Origin: Cytobacillus oceanisediminis
Lineage (GTDB): Bacteria; Bacillota; Bacilli; Bacillales; Cytobacillaceae
Reading direction: 5' to 3'
Assembly: GCF_004366035.1 (NCBI RefSeq)
Contig: NZ_SOEE01000009.1
Span: 124,001 to 188,000, forward strand
DNA: 64,000 bases
Positions 49,254 to 57,039 of this stretch are shown piece after piece. How positions within the stretch are numbered: the stretch's first letter is position 1; each line of letters opens with the position of its first letter. The notes beneath the pieces were generated by a model. The model searched no databases. It had not been told where the DNA came from and was given only the letters and a program-made list of their open reading frames with translations. A program made the position numbers and the translations under genes.

Positions 49254-49865
49254 ATGGTTAAATATTTGGATTACACCTCTCCGTCTTTAAATTACTTTTT
49301 TGATGTGAACAAAAGCAACCTGATGAAAAAAGATAACCGAAATTTAATAAATGTATTGGGCGTTCAGCAATTAAACACGCTGGAAGATGTCTCACTTCTG
49401 GACATCTATCTAAGCAAAAATAATGTGATAGAACCTCATTATCACCAAAACGCTGCTGAATTGGTTTACTGTATTTCAGGTGCAGCGACTGTTTCATTGC
49501 TTAATCCATTTACAAAGCAAATTCAGAACTATTACATTACACCTGGGCAAGTAGCCAATGTCCCTCAGGGCTGGTGGCATTATGAGATAGCTAATACCGA
49601 CAGCACTCATCTGCTGGCCATCTTTAATGCTCCTACTCCGGAAGTCATCCTGGGATCTGACATTCTCAAATTAACACCTTCAAATATAATGGCACACACT
49701 TATTGTATGGATGAAAAGCAATGGAAAAAGACCGTAGCACCTGTTCAGCCTTCATCCTTTATCGGCCCGGCAAAAGACTGCAGCAGAAATGCTCATAGCC
49801 CCGAACCAAACCAGCAATATCAATACACCCAGCAATACTTCCCTCAACATATGTATTACTATTAA
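49254..49865 (+). CDS. Cupin-domain protein, probable spore coat component
   Basis: 203 residues: one cupin barrel with the metal motif PHYHQNAAELVYCISG (two His and a Glu) and the second motif PQGWWHYEIAN, as in oxalate-decarboxylase-type cupins. The C-terminus is a low-complexity tail rich in Q, Y and P (NQQYQYTQQYFPQHMYYY), typical of coat and exosporium proteins. The sigma-K-like promoter upstream supports expression in the mother cell late in sporulation. Only one of the two barrels of a true bicupin oxalate decarboxylase is present, so enzymatic activity is uncertain. Confidence 0.8.
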   Translation: MVKYLDYTSPSLNYFFDVNKSNLMKKDNRNLINVLGVQQLNTLEDVSLLDIYLSKNNVIEPHYHQNAAELVYCISGAATVSLLNPFTKQIQNYYITPGQVANVPQGWWHYEIANTDSTHLLAIFNAPTPEVILGSDILKLTPSNIMAHTYCMDEKQWKKTVAPVQPSSFIGPAKDCSRNAHSPEPNQQYQYTQQYFPQHMYYY

Positions 49866-49872
49866 GGCTTTC

Positions 49873-49898
49873 ACAGGCATGGATATTATCATGCCTGT
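49873..49898. terminator. Terminator between the cupin and Cys-rich genes
   Basis: ACAGGCATG and CATGCCTGT; the stop codon of the convergent minus-strand gene lies inside the second arm. Confidence 0.75.
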
Positions 49899-50242
49899 CT
49901 TCTTAGATTCTCTTTGCATATGCAAGTCTTCCGTTTAACTCCAACCCGGTCCTTCGACTCCACCTTCTCAATATATTCCTTTGCCAAAGGAATTTTACAG
50001 ACAGAGTTTCCAACGTCTACATGCACTTTTCCGATATGCTCAGCGACATTCTTCGCTTCCACAATCAGCTCCGTACATAAGCACCCACTGAGATGACAAA
50101 GCCATTCATCACATATCTTCGTTTTTTCCTCATGAATGGTATTTTTAACTTTCTTCAATAATGCTCTTATTTCGCTGAGCTCATTGTCAGATGTAATTGA
50201 TACATAATTGGAATAAGTGCTCCAGCCGGAGACCAAAACCAT
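49889..50242 (-). CDS. Cys-rich hypothetical protein, 117 residues
   Basis: A soluble protein with Cys in CDEWLCHLSGCLC, VCKIPL and TCICKE, a distribution suggesting metal binding or disulfides. The middle is helical (LSEIRALLKKVKNTIHEEKT, ELIVEAKNVAEHIGKVHVDV). Family not recognised. Opposed to the cupin gene, sharing its terminator. Possibly spore-linked by position, but there is no direct evidence. Confidence 0.55.
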   Translation of the reverse strand: MVLVSGWSTYSNYVSITSDNELSEIRALLKKVKNTIHEEKTKICDEWLCHLSGCLCTELIVEAKNVAEHIGKVHVDVGNSVCKIPLAKEYIEKVESKDRVGVKRKTCICKENLRRQA

Positions 50243-50562
50243 TTCATTCTCTTATTGGATCAACTCCCGGGCCAATTAAAGAGCATAACCACTTTCAGCC
50301 TCTCATCCAATAGAAAAATACCAGCTTTACACTCTCTCATTTTTAAACCTTTGTATACAAGAGTCCCTTCCTAAATAAGTAAATTACTGGCAAACTCAAA
50401 AAACAGTAAAAACCGCTTATGAATTACGGTTAAATTTTTTTACAAAAAAGGATAATTTTAAGTCATAAAGAATAAAATGTTACATCTGCTGTATGGGTGA
50501 AAACCTTACAGCACTGCAAGGGGAAAACGAGAAAATATGATGGAAAAAGGGGATTGAAACAC

Positions 50563-50817
50563 ATGCAAAAGTATAGAAGGCGAAACACTCCAGCTTTTAC
50601 ATTTTTAGCATACTTTACACTGATTGCAGGCGTTGGTCTGTTTCTTATTGGACTATACAATGCTGATATGGAGCTTAATGAAAAAGGGTATTATATAGCG
50701 GTCATGCTCCTGGTGGCGGTTGGATCCATTCTGACTCAGAAAGTAACACGGGACAATGCCGAAGATGCGGAAATCATGGCAGAGCAGGAGCGCAGATCAG
50801 CTAAAATTGAACAATGA
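50563..50817 (+). CDS. YiaA/YiaB two-helix domain protein
   Basis: About 84 residues with two membrane helices: MQKYRRRNTPAFTFLAYFTL then AGVGLFLIGLYNADM, ELNEKGYYIAVMLLVAVGSI then LTQKVTRDNAED. This is the YiaAB domain; function unknown. GGGG lies 11 bases before ATG 50563; the open frame begins earlier but without a ribosome site. A polar Glu/Arg-rich tail follows the second helix. Confidence 0.8.
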   Translation: MQKYRRRNTPAFTFLAYFTLIAGVGLFLIGLYNADMELNEKGYYIAVMLLVAVGSILTQKVTRDNAEDAEIMAEQERRSAKIEQ

Positions 50818-50872
50818 TACACAGGTTCAGAAATGCTTCTGGGCTTTTTCTTTTTATTAAAATAAAAATGTG

Positions 50873-50934
50873 TTGACTTTAACACTTAAAAGCGTTTAAG
50901 ATATAAAGCATCCTAATACTTAAATGCTTTGAAG
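50873..50934 (+). promoter_or_regulatory. Promoter region of phhAB with two operator-like dyads
   Basis: TTGACT (50873-50878) is a -35; TAAGAT or a nearby A/T hexamer serves as -10. CTTAAA-AGCG-TTTAAG (50885-50900) lies in the spacer, and a degenerate copy CTTAAA-TGCT-TTGAAG (50919-50934) lies at the start of the T-box. An identical 18-base copy of the first recurs at 51172, after the T-box terminator. Confidence 0.55.
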
Positions 50935-51157
50935 GAATTGAAGTAGTGGTATCCTCCCTGTTACAGAGAGCTGGTGGTGCTGAAAACCAGTACAAAGGAG
51001 ATCATGAATTACGTTTCTGGAGCTTCTTATTTCTTTTCCTGAAATAAGACGGTTTAGCCGTTATTCTGTGAAGTGGTAAGTTCTATACTTACAATCAGGG
51101 TGGTACCGCGAATAAATTCGTCCCTGCTGAGTGAAAATTCAGCAGGGATTTTTTATA
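50930..51157 (+). promoter_or_regulatory. T-box riboswitch of phhAB, probably tyrosine-specific
   Basis: All T-box parts are visible: AGAGAGCTGGTGGTGC with AAAACCAG (distal Stem I), the T-box proper GGTGGTACCGCG (51099-51110) followed by CGTCCCTG, and a terminator TCCCTGCTGA/TCAGCAGGGA with a T run (51121-51155). In the specifier region GAATTACGTTTC, TAC (51010-51012, tyrosine) is the best-placed codon; TTC (phenylalanine) three bases on is the alternative. Uncharged tRNA-Tyr would switch on phenylalanine hydroxylase, which makes tyrosine, so TAC also makes biological sense. Confidence 0.85.
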
Positions 51158-51171
51158 TCTATATACTTTCG

Positions 51172-51189
51172 CACTTAAAAGCGTTTAAG
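51172..51189 (+). repeat. Second copy of the 18-base CACTTAAAAGCGTTTAAG
   Basis: Identical to 50883-50900. It stands between the T-box terminator and the phhA ribosome site (AAAGGAG), so the two copies flank the riboswitch 289 bp apart. Confidence 0.8.
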
Positions 51190-51219
51190 CATAAATACTA
51201 ATAAAAGGAGACATACCAA

Positions 51220-52950
51220 ATGAAGAAATCGATACCACTGCACCTGCGTCCTTTTACAGCCCAGCAGCATTACAATGCTTACAGCCCCATTGACCATGCA
51301 GTTTGGAGATATGTGATGAGACAAAATCATCATTTTCTTGAGGACATCGCCCATGATGCATTCATTACAGGCCTAAAGTCATCCGGCATTTCCATCGACA
51401 GCATTCCACGGGTAAGTGAAATGAACGATCATTTAGATAAAATCGGCTGGGGCGCTGTCATTGTCGACGGATTGATTCCCGGCACAGCATTTTTTGATTT
51501 TCAAGCGAATGGCATCCTCCCAATAGCAACGGATATACGCCAGAAGACCAATATCGAATACACGCCCGCTCCTGATATTCTCCATGAAGCAGCGGGGCAT
51601 GCACCGATATTATTTGATGAAACCTACTCAGAGTTTGTTAAATTAATTGGGAATATCGGCGCCAACGCTTTTGCAACAAAAGAAGAACATGAGGTATTTG
51701 AAGCAATCAGGCATTTATCTATTGTCATGGAAAATCCTGCTTCAACAGAAGAAGAAATTGAAGCAGCCAAACAGAGATTAAAGGATAAACAGCAGCTCGT
51801 AAAAGGACTTTCTGAAGCTGAGCAAATCTCCCGGATTTTCTGGTGGACAGTCGAGTTTGGCCTGATTGGCGATCTGCAGAAGCCCAAGATCTTCGGTGCA
51901 GGACTGCTGTCTTCTGTAGGCGAAAGCAAACATTGCCTGTCCGATCAGGTGAAGAAACGCCGGTTCACAATTGAAGATGCGATTAACACCAGCTATGACG
52001 TTACATCTATGCAGACTCAGCTATTTGTTTGCGAAAGCTTCGAACAATTGATTGAGGAAGTGAAGAGATTCGGTGAATCGATGGCCTTCAGGCAAGGCGG
52101 CACAGTGGCTATCGAAAAAGCGATCGCTTCAAGCAAGGTCGCGCACATCGAGTTCAATTCTGGAATTCAGATTACTGGTCTATTTACCGATATCATGAAG
52201 GATGCAGAAGGTGAAGCCATCTATGTCAAATCGTCAGGTCCAAGTGCCCTTTCGATTCAAAATGAACAAATTAATCATCATGGACCTGATATTCACAATG
52301 ACGGCTTTGGGACGCCTATCGGAAAACTTGCTGGTGGCATTAAGCTGGAGAACCAAACTGAACAGAGCCTGAAAAAGCTTGGCATAGAAATAAATAAAAT
52401 AATGCAAATCACCTTCGAAAGTGGAGTAGAAGTTTCCGGTCATGTGACGAATCTATTATTTAATCATGATTCCCTTGTTTTAATATCACTTGAAGAATGT
52501 CTCGTCAAAAAGGGAGAAGAAACCTTGTTCCATCCCACTTGGGGCACATATGATTTAGCTGTGGGCAGCCAGATTGTTTCTGCACGGCCCATCGCAGCAG
52601 ATTACGCTGCATACCACGGGGAACCTGTTATAGACGAAGAAAGCCCAAAAGAAGGAATAACCCTTACGCCTCTGGAAGAGCTATACGCCGAAGTAAGGCA
52701 AATCCGGGAAACGAATTTCCCTCAGGATGTCCTTCTTCACAGTGTTATCGGAAAAATACTCGAAGAGTTCCCGGAAGAATGGCTGCTTCAGCTGGAAGTT
52801 CTGGAACTGCTTGAAAAGCATGACAAAGAATCGCCTTTGAAAAATCTGCTTCTGGACCAGCTTGAAAAGTTAAGTAGGGAAAATCGCTATGTCCGCCTGA
52901 TTCAAAACGGACTCGATGTCATCTTTGACCGGAGGCATGCTACAGTATGA
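51220..52950 (+). CDS. phhA: Phenylalanine 4-monooxygenase with long C-terminal extension
   Basis: 576 residues. The first 300 or so are an aromatic amino-acid hydroxylase: iron ligands His122 and His127 in DILHEAAGHAPIL and Glu212 in FWWTVEFGL, pterin/substrate region GAGLLSSVGESKHCL. It converts phenylalanine to tyrosine with tetrahydropterin, oxygen and iron. Typical bacterial PhhA has about 260-300 residues; here a C-terminal half of about 270 residues (IEFNSGIQITGLF, ITFESGVEVSGHVTNLLF repeats of a beta unit) is added, as in some Bacillus and Flavobacteria homologues. It is controlled by the T-box and overlaps phhB by four bases. Confidence 0.93.
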   Translation: MKKSIPLHLRPFTAQQHYNAYSPIDHAVWRYVMRQNHHFLEDIAHDAFITGLKSSGISIDSIPRVSEMNDHLDKIGWGAVIVDGLIPGTAFFDFQANGILPIATDIRQKTNIEYTPAPDILHEAAGHAPILFDETYSEFVKLIGNIGANAFATKEEHEVFEAIRHLSIVMENPASTEEEIEAAKQRLKDKQQLVKGLSEAEQISRIFWWTVEFGLIGDLQKPKIFGAGLLSSVGESKHCLSDQVKKRRFTIEDAINTSYDVTSMQTQLFVCESFEQLIEEVKRFGESMAFRQGGTVAIEKAIASSKVAHIEFNSGIQITGLFTDIMKDAEGEAIYVKSSGPSALSIQNEQINHHGPDIHNDGFGTPIGKLAGGIKLENQTEQSLKKLGIEINKIMQITFESGVEVSGHVTNLLFNHDSLVLISLEECLVKKGEETLFHPTWGTYDLAVGSQIVSARPIAADYAAYHGEPVIDEESPKEGITLTPLEELYAEVRQIRETNFPQDVLLHSVIGKILEEFPEEWLLQLEVLELLEKHDKESPLKNLLLDQLEKLSRENRYVRLIQNGLDVIFDRRHATV

Positions 52951-53243
52951 CAAGATTAAGTGAAGAAGAAATAGCCCGGCAGCTATCCATGATGCCGAAC
53001 TGGAAAAGAAAAGACAGCAAATGGATTGAACGACGTTATCGCTTCAAAGAATATTTGGACGGTATCGCATTCGTAAATAAACTAGCATCCCTTTCCGAAG
53101 AGGTAAACCATCATCCTTTTATCACCATTCAATACAAAATGGTGATCGTCTCCCTCACTTCCTGGAGTGAAAATGGGCTGACAGGTCTGGATTTTAAGCT
53201 AGCCCGGCAGATTGATGATCTTTATTTTCCAGATCATTATTAG
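52947..53243 (+). CDS. phhB: Pterin-4a-carbinolamine dehydratase
   Basis: 98 residues. EEVNHHPFITIQYKMVIVSL holds the catalytic His pair of the PCD/DCoH family, and the N-terminus has MMPNWKRKDSKWIERRYRFK. It dehydrates the pterin carbinolamine released by PhhA so the cofactor can be recycled. Its ATG overlaps the phhA stop (ATGA), a clear functional and translational link. The dihydropteridine reductase is not in the window. Confidence 0.95.
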   Translation: MTRLSEEEIARQLSMMPNWKRKDSKWIERRYRFKEYLDGIAFVNKLASLSEEVNHHPFITIQYKMVIVSLTSWSENGLTGLDFKLARQIDDLYFPDHY

Positions 53244-53248
53244 GAAAA

Positions 53249-53282
53249 TAAGTGCCTGTCGAGATGACAGGCACTTATTTTT
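53249..53282 (+). terminator. Terminator of phhAB
   Basis: AATAAGTGCCTGTC and GACAGGCACTTATT with a 5-base loop and a T run. Confidence 0.9.
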
Positions 53283-53442
53283 CCATTGTATCAAGTGGAA
53301 TCTCATACTCCCGAAGCACCTCGTAAAACGCCCTTCTCTTTGCATACCAGTCTGAATGGAGATTCAGCAAAACCATTTTGTCTTCCTCTAATGCCATTTC
53401 AAGCTGAGCCGGCAGTAGCTGAGTGTCTGACTCCGCCTCTTC
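53275..53442 (-). pseudogene. C-terminal gene fragment, family not recognised
   Basis: A minus-strand frame of 55 residues reads EEAESDTQLLPAQLEMALEE, DKMVLLNLHSDWYAKRRAFY, EVLREYEIPLDTMEK and stops inside the phhAB terminator. A TGA precedes it directly and no start with a ribosome site exists. The regular, charged, helical pattern looks like real former coding sequence, probably the tail of a lost gene. Confidence 0.4.
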
Positions 53443-53481
53443 TCACTGATAGCTTTCAACTGAACTAAATGGGGCCTTTCC

Positions 53482-54609
53482 TTATAGCGCTGACTGCAAA
53501 TCCTCAATCAAGTCTTCGGCATCTTCCAGGCCAACTGAAATGCGGATCAGGCCGTCTGTAATTCCCAATTTCAGACGGCGATCTCTCGGTATCGATGCAT
53601 GTGTCATTTTGGCTGGTAGGGAGATCAAGCTTTCCACCGCGCCCAAACTTTCTGCCAGAGTAAAGTATTTTACTTTTTTCAGCACCTTTTCTGCCTTTTC
53701 ACCGCTGCCGGCATCAAAGGAGATCATTCCGCCAAAGCCCTGTGCCTGCCGCAAGTGAATGTCATGGCCTTTATGATCTTTAAATCCTGGATAATAAACG
53801 TTTGAAACCTGCGGATGACTGACAAGAAATTCCGCTATCCTTTTCGCATTCTCTTCGATTTCCTCCATCCGAATGGCCAGTGTCCGAACTCCCCTGATTA
53901 ATAGCCAGCTGTCCTGCGGCCCCAGAACAGCACCGATTGAATTTTGGACGAAGTGCATGTCTGCTGCAAGCTGTTCGGAATTCACCACAACCAGTCCAGC
54001 AACCACATCACTATGTCCGCCTATATATTTGGTGGCACTATGGAGGACAATATCAGCACCCAGATCTATCGGATTTTGCCAGTATGGTGTACTGAAGGTG
54101 TTATCCACAATCATAAGCAGATTCTTGGATTTGGCCAGTTTGGAAATTCCGGCCAAGTCTGTAATCTTCAGCAATGGATTCGTAGGCGTCTCGACATAGA
54201 TTGCTTTTGTATTTTCCTGTATCGCCTCTTCCACAGCAGCCAAACCACTTGTATCCACAAAGGTTACACCTACATTATATTTTGTCAAAACCTTTGTCAC
54301 TAATCGATAGGACCCGCCATACACATCATCTGTGAAAATAACATGATCTCCTGTTGAAAATAAGTGCATTACAGAAGAGATAGCCGCCATGCCGGAACCG
54401 AAAGCAAACCCGCGGTATCCACCTTCCAAATCCTTTATTAATTCCTCCAGTGCATGCCTTGTCGGATTTCCGGTTCTTGCGTACTCATATACGAAATTGC
54501 CCACACCATCTTGTTTAAAGGTACTGGCATGGTGGACAGGAATAGAAACGGCACCTGTATGTTCATCCCTGGAGATGCCGCCGTGAATCATTTGTGTTTT
54601 CTTTCTCAT
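53482..54609 (-). CDS. mccB: Cystathionine gamma-lyase / homocysteine gamma-lyase
   Basis: 375 residues of the Cys/Met-metabolism PLP enzyme family: YARTGNPTRHALEELI, GSGMAAISSVMHLFSTGDHV, and the PLP lysine Lys194 in LHSATKYIGGHSD. B. subtilis MccB cleaves cystathionine to cysteine in the methionine-to-cysteine pathway. It follows mccA with a four-base overlap (ATGA), a two-gene operon. Divergent yrrT across the intergenic operators completes the known set except for mtnN. Confidence 0.93.
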   Translation of the reverse strand: MRKKTQMIHGGISRDEHTGAVSIPVHHASTFKQDGVGNFVYEYARTGNPTRHALEELIKDLEGGYRGFAFGSGMAAISSVMHLFSTGDHVIFTDDVYGGSYRLVTKVLTKYNVGVTFVDTSGLAAVEEAIQENTKAIYVETPTNPLLKITDLAGISKLAKSKNLLMIVDNTFSTPYWQNPIDLGADIVLHSATKYIGGHSDVVAGLVVVNSEQLAADMHFVQNSIGAVLGPQDSWLLIRGVRTLAIRMEEIEENAKRIAEFLVSHPQVSNVYYPGFKDHKGHDIHLRQAQGFGGMISFDAGSGEKAEKVLKKVKYFTLAESLGAVESLISLPAKMTHASIPRDRRLKLGITDGLIRISVGLEDAEDLIEDLQSAL

Positions 54610-55532
54610 TGTTTATCCTCCTCATAAATAGATTTACTTAAATACCGCTCACTGCTGTCAGGAAAAATCGTGAGAATATTCGTGCCAGGCGCAGCATTTT
54701 CAGCTTCTCTCAATACTGCTTCGAAAGCAGCTCCTGACGAACTTCCAACTAAGTATCCCTGCAGCAATGCCAGCTCCTTCACTCGTTTAAAAGCATCTTT
54801 ATCTGAAATGGTATGAATGGCGTCAAATAAGCCTATTTCCATATACGGCGGCAAAAACTCCATCCCGATTCCCTCGGTGCGATGCGGCCCTGCTTTTCCG
54901 CCATTTAAAATGGAGCCTTCAGGTTCAACGATAACTGTCTTTATCTTTGGATTCTTTTCTTTAAAATATCTGGCGCAGCCCATGAACGTACCACCAGTCC
55001 CTGCTCCAGCAGCAAAAATATCAATCTTCCCATCTAACGCTTGGAAAATCTCAGGACCCAATGTTTCATAATACGTTTGCGGGTTATTTTTATTGCTGAA
55101 TTGCTGAGGACTATAGGAATTAGGAATTTCCTGCAATAATTCATGTACTTTCCTAATAGCGCCTTCCATTCCCTCTTCAGTCGGCGTATTAATAACCTCC
55201 GCCCCTAACGCCTTCATTAGTTCCTGTTTTTCAACGCTGAATTTTCGAGGTACGACACAGATGATTTTGATCTTCGTTCCAATAGCAGCCATCGCTAAGC
55301 CGATCCCGGTATTCCCTGCAGTCGGTTCAATTACAGACCCATCCTCCGGGAGAAGCTCATTCTCAATCGCTGTCTGAATCAGCTTTTGTCCTAACCGATC
55401 CTTTACACTGCCGCCGGGGTTAAAATATTCAAGCTTAGCAAAAACGTTTACTCCATGCGGAACAGCATAGTGTTTGATCTTCACAAGAGGGGTATGCCCA
55501 ATCAGTTCATTCACACTGCTGTAATAATTCAT
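54606..55532 (-). CDS. mccA: O-acetylserine-dependent cystathionine beta-synthase
   Basis: About 308 residues of the cysteine synthase/CBS fold: PLP lysine Lys44 in NPGGSVKDRLG, substrate loop EPTAGNTGIGLAMAA, PLP phosphate loop GAGTGGTFMG, and SSGAAFEAV. It condenses O-acetylserine with homocysteine to cystathionine, which MccB then splits. The ATG at 55532 follows GAGGTG. The promoter side carries an operator-like box (55601-55637) mirrored before yrrT; in B. subtilis CymR controls this set. Confidence 0.92.
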   Translation of the reverse strand: MNYYSSVNELIGHTPLVKIKHYAVPHGVNVFAKLEYFNPGGSVKDRLGQKLIQTAIENELLPEDGSVIEPTAGNTGIGLAMAAIGTKIKIICVVPRKFSVEKQELMKALGAEVINTPTEEGMEGAIRKVHELLQEIPNSYSPQQFSNKNNPQTYYETLGPEIFQALDGKIDIFAAGAGTGGTFMGCARYFKEKNPKIKTVIVEPEGSILNGGKAGPHRTEGIGMEFLPPYMEIGLFDAIHTISDKDAFKRVKELALLQGYLVGSSSGAAFEAVLREAENAAPGTNILTIFPDSSERYLSKSIYEEDKQ

Positions 55533-55600
55533 CGTCAGCACCTCTGTTTTCAGAAAGAATGATTACTCTTCTCCATTGCGTTCTTTAGATATTTCTTATG

Positions 55601-55637
55601 CTCCCTTTAATTCTTATTATTCCTACTTGTATAGTAT
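55601..55637 (-). promoter_or_regulatory. Operator-like box before mccAB
   Basis: Minus-strand ATACTATAC-AAGTAGGAAT-AATAAGAATTAAAG. About 30 of 37 positions match the plus-strand box before yrrT at 55734-55770, so the two form mirrored copies in the divergent region. Confidence 0.6.
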
Positions 55638-55680
55638 GTTTTAAATGTTTTTTTTGTCAATTATCAGCTTAAAAATCAGC

Positions 55681-55717
55681 TGGCAACTCAGAATTAAGGC
55701 AGGTTGCAAAGTTGCCA
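55681..55717. repeat. Inverted repeat in the mccA/yrrT intergenic region
   Basis: TGGCAACT (55681-55688) and AGTTGCCA (55710-55717), perfect 8-base arms, 21-base gap. It stands between the mirrored boxes; possible second regulator site. Confidence 0.4.
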
Positions 55718-55733
55718 AGTGAGATATTTATTC

Positions 55734-55770
55734 ATACTATACCAATAAGTATTATAAGAATTAAAAGGAG
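55734..55770 (+). promoter_or_regulatory. Operator-like box before yrrT
   Basis: ATACTATAC-CAATAAGTAT-TATAAGAATTAAAAGGAG, mirrored in the mccA upstream region. It leads directly into the yrrT ribosome site. The AATAAGTAT...AATTA spacing is reminiscent of CymR sites. Confidence 0.6.
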
Positions 55771-55780
55771 TGAATTTACA

Positions 55781-56416
55781 ATGAGCCGTGAATTTGTAGA
55801 TTTGTTTGACCACTGGGCAGAATCCTATGATCAGGCTGTAACGGGTGAAGACCTTGAATATCAAGAGGTGTTTTTGAATTATGAACACATTCTTAATGAA
55901 GTTGCCGATCTAGTTAATGGAAATGTGGTGGAATTCGGTACAGGTACGGGAAACTTAACTCAAAGGCTCGTGGAGAAAGGCTGTTCAGTAGTCGGAGTGG
56001 AACCTTCTGCTGCCATGAGGAAAATAGCAAGCAATAAAATGCCTCATCTTACATTATTAGATGGTGACTTTTTAAACTTTCAACTGATTGGCCCCATAGA
56101 TGCCTTCGTCAGCTCCTACGCATTCCACCATTTAGAAGACAGGGAAAAAACCAATGCCATAACTAAATACAGCGCCCTCCTTTCAACTGGCGGGAAAGTT
56201 GTTTTTGCCGATACTGTCTTTGAAAGCGGGGACGAAAAACAGACTTTTATCCAGGAAGCTAAAAACAAACATTACCTCAGCCTGGCTCAAGATCTGGAAA
56301 CAGAATACTATACATCCATCCCTATACTAGAAAGCATGTTTCAATCCAATAGATTCTCTGTTAAGTTTAAGCAGCTAAATCGGTTTGTGTGGCTTATAGA
56401 AGCAGAGAAACTTTAG
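55781..56416 (+). CDS. yrrT: Class I SAM-dependent methyltransferase YrrT
   Basis: About 211 residues, closely following B. subtilis YrrT: MSREFVDLFDHWAESYDQAV at the start, SAM motif VVEFGTGTGNLTQRLVEKG, VEPSAAMRKIASNKMP, VSSYAFHHLEDREKTNAI and FADTVFESGDEKQ. In B. subtilis yrrT, mtnN, mccA and mccB form one operon for methionine-to-cysteine conversion; here yrrT is divergent and mtnN is absent. The ATG at 55781 follows AAAAGGAG. The methyl acceptor is unknown. Confidence 0.9.
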   Translation: MSREFVDLFDHWAESYDQAVTGEDLEYQEVFLNYEHILNEVADLVNGNVVEFGTGTGNLTQRLVEKGCSVVGVEPSAAMRKIASNKMPHLTLLDGDFLNFQLIGPIDAFVSSYAFHHLEDREKTNAITKYSALLSTGGKVVFADTVFESGDEKQTFIQEAKNKHYLSLAQDLETEYYTSIPILESMFQSNRFSVKFKQLNRFVWLIEAEKL

Positions 56417-56438
56417 GAAAACAAAGCTCAATTACTGA

Positions 56439-56475
56439 AATCCCTGCTGACCCATAGACTATTCAGCAGGATTTT
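56439..56475 (+). terminator. Terminator of yrrT
   Basis: AATCC-CTGCTGA and TCAGCAG-GATTTT arms. Confidence 0.75.
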
Positions 56476-56524
56476 CTCTTGCTAAACATCCGGTTTGACT
56501 TCTAAAATATTTTGGAGTATATTA

Positions 56525-56538
56525 ATTGATGCATCAAT
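56525..56538. promoter_or_regulatory. Palindrome before the MarR gene
   Basis: ATTGATGCATCAAT, a perfect 14-bp palindrome; a second half-site ATTGAC...ATCAAT follows. About 40 bases before the MarR start, a good candidate for its own operator. Confidence 0.6.
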
Positions 56539-56574
56539 CATTGACCTATCAATTATATAAAAGGCGGGGATGCT

Positions 56575-57003
56575 GTGTTCAAATGTTCAAAGGAAGAAGA
56601 ATTAATTGCCGCCCGGCTGTTTGAGCTCAGTAAGCAGACAATGCCGAAGTTTGAACGCTGTACAGGCATCAGCCAGTCACGGCTTGAGATTCTTCGGGAG
56701 CTTTTTGAAGCGGAAGAAATTACGCAACGGGAGCTTCAGAAAAAAGTGAATATTGATCATGCTGCTGTTACAAGACACCTTAAGCAGCTTGAAGAAAAAA
56801 GCATGGTAATCCGCAGGAAAAGCCCTGAAGATAACCGCTTTACTTATGTCAGCCTTACAGAGGAAGGCAAAACGAAGATTGCTGCTTACTGCGAAGAAAA
56901 GCAACGATTTATTTCCAAAATCCTGAACGGCTTTTCGGAACTTGAGCGAAGCACACTATTAAATATGCTCACACGTATCCAGGAAAATATAGAAAAAATG
57001 TAA
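56575..57003 (+). CDS. MarR-family transcriptional regulator
   Basis: 142 residues: winged helix with SQSRLEILRELFEAEEITQR, NIDHAAVTRHLKQLEEKSMV and SPEDNRFTYVSLTEEGK. A Cys in the first helix region (FERCTGISQ) could be a thiol sensor for quinones or peroxides, as in OhrR/YodB-like regulators (inference). It starts with GTG after GGCGGGG. It heads a run with nitroreductase and monooxygenase genes 36 bases downstream, a typical quinone/electrophile-response layout. Confidence 0.9.
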   Translation: MFKCSKEEELIAARLFELSKQTMPKFERCTGISQSRLEILRELFEAEEITQRELQKKVNIDHAAVTRHLKQLEEKSMVIRRKSPEDNRFTYVSLTEEGKTKIAAYCEEKQRFISKILNGFSELERSTLLNMLTRIQENIEKM

Positions 57004-57039
57004 TTTTCACATCCAGAAAAAAATAAAGGAGAGTTCATC

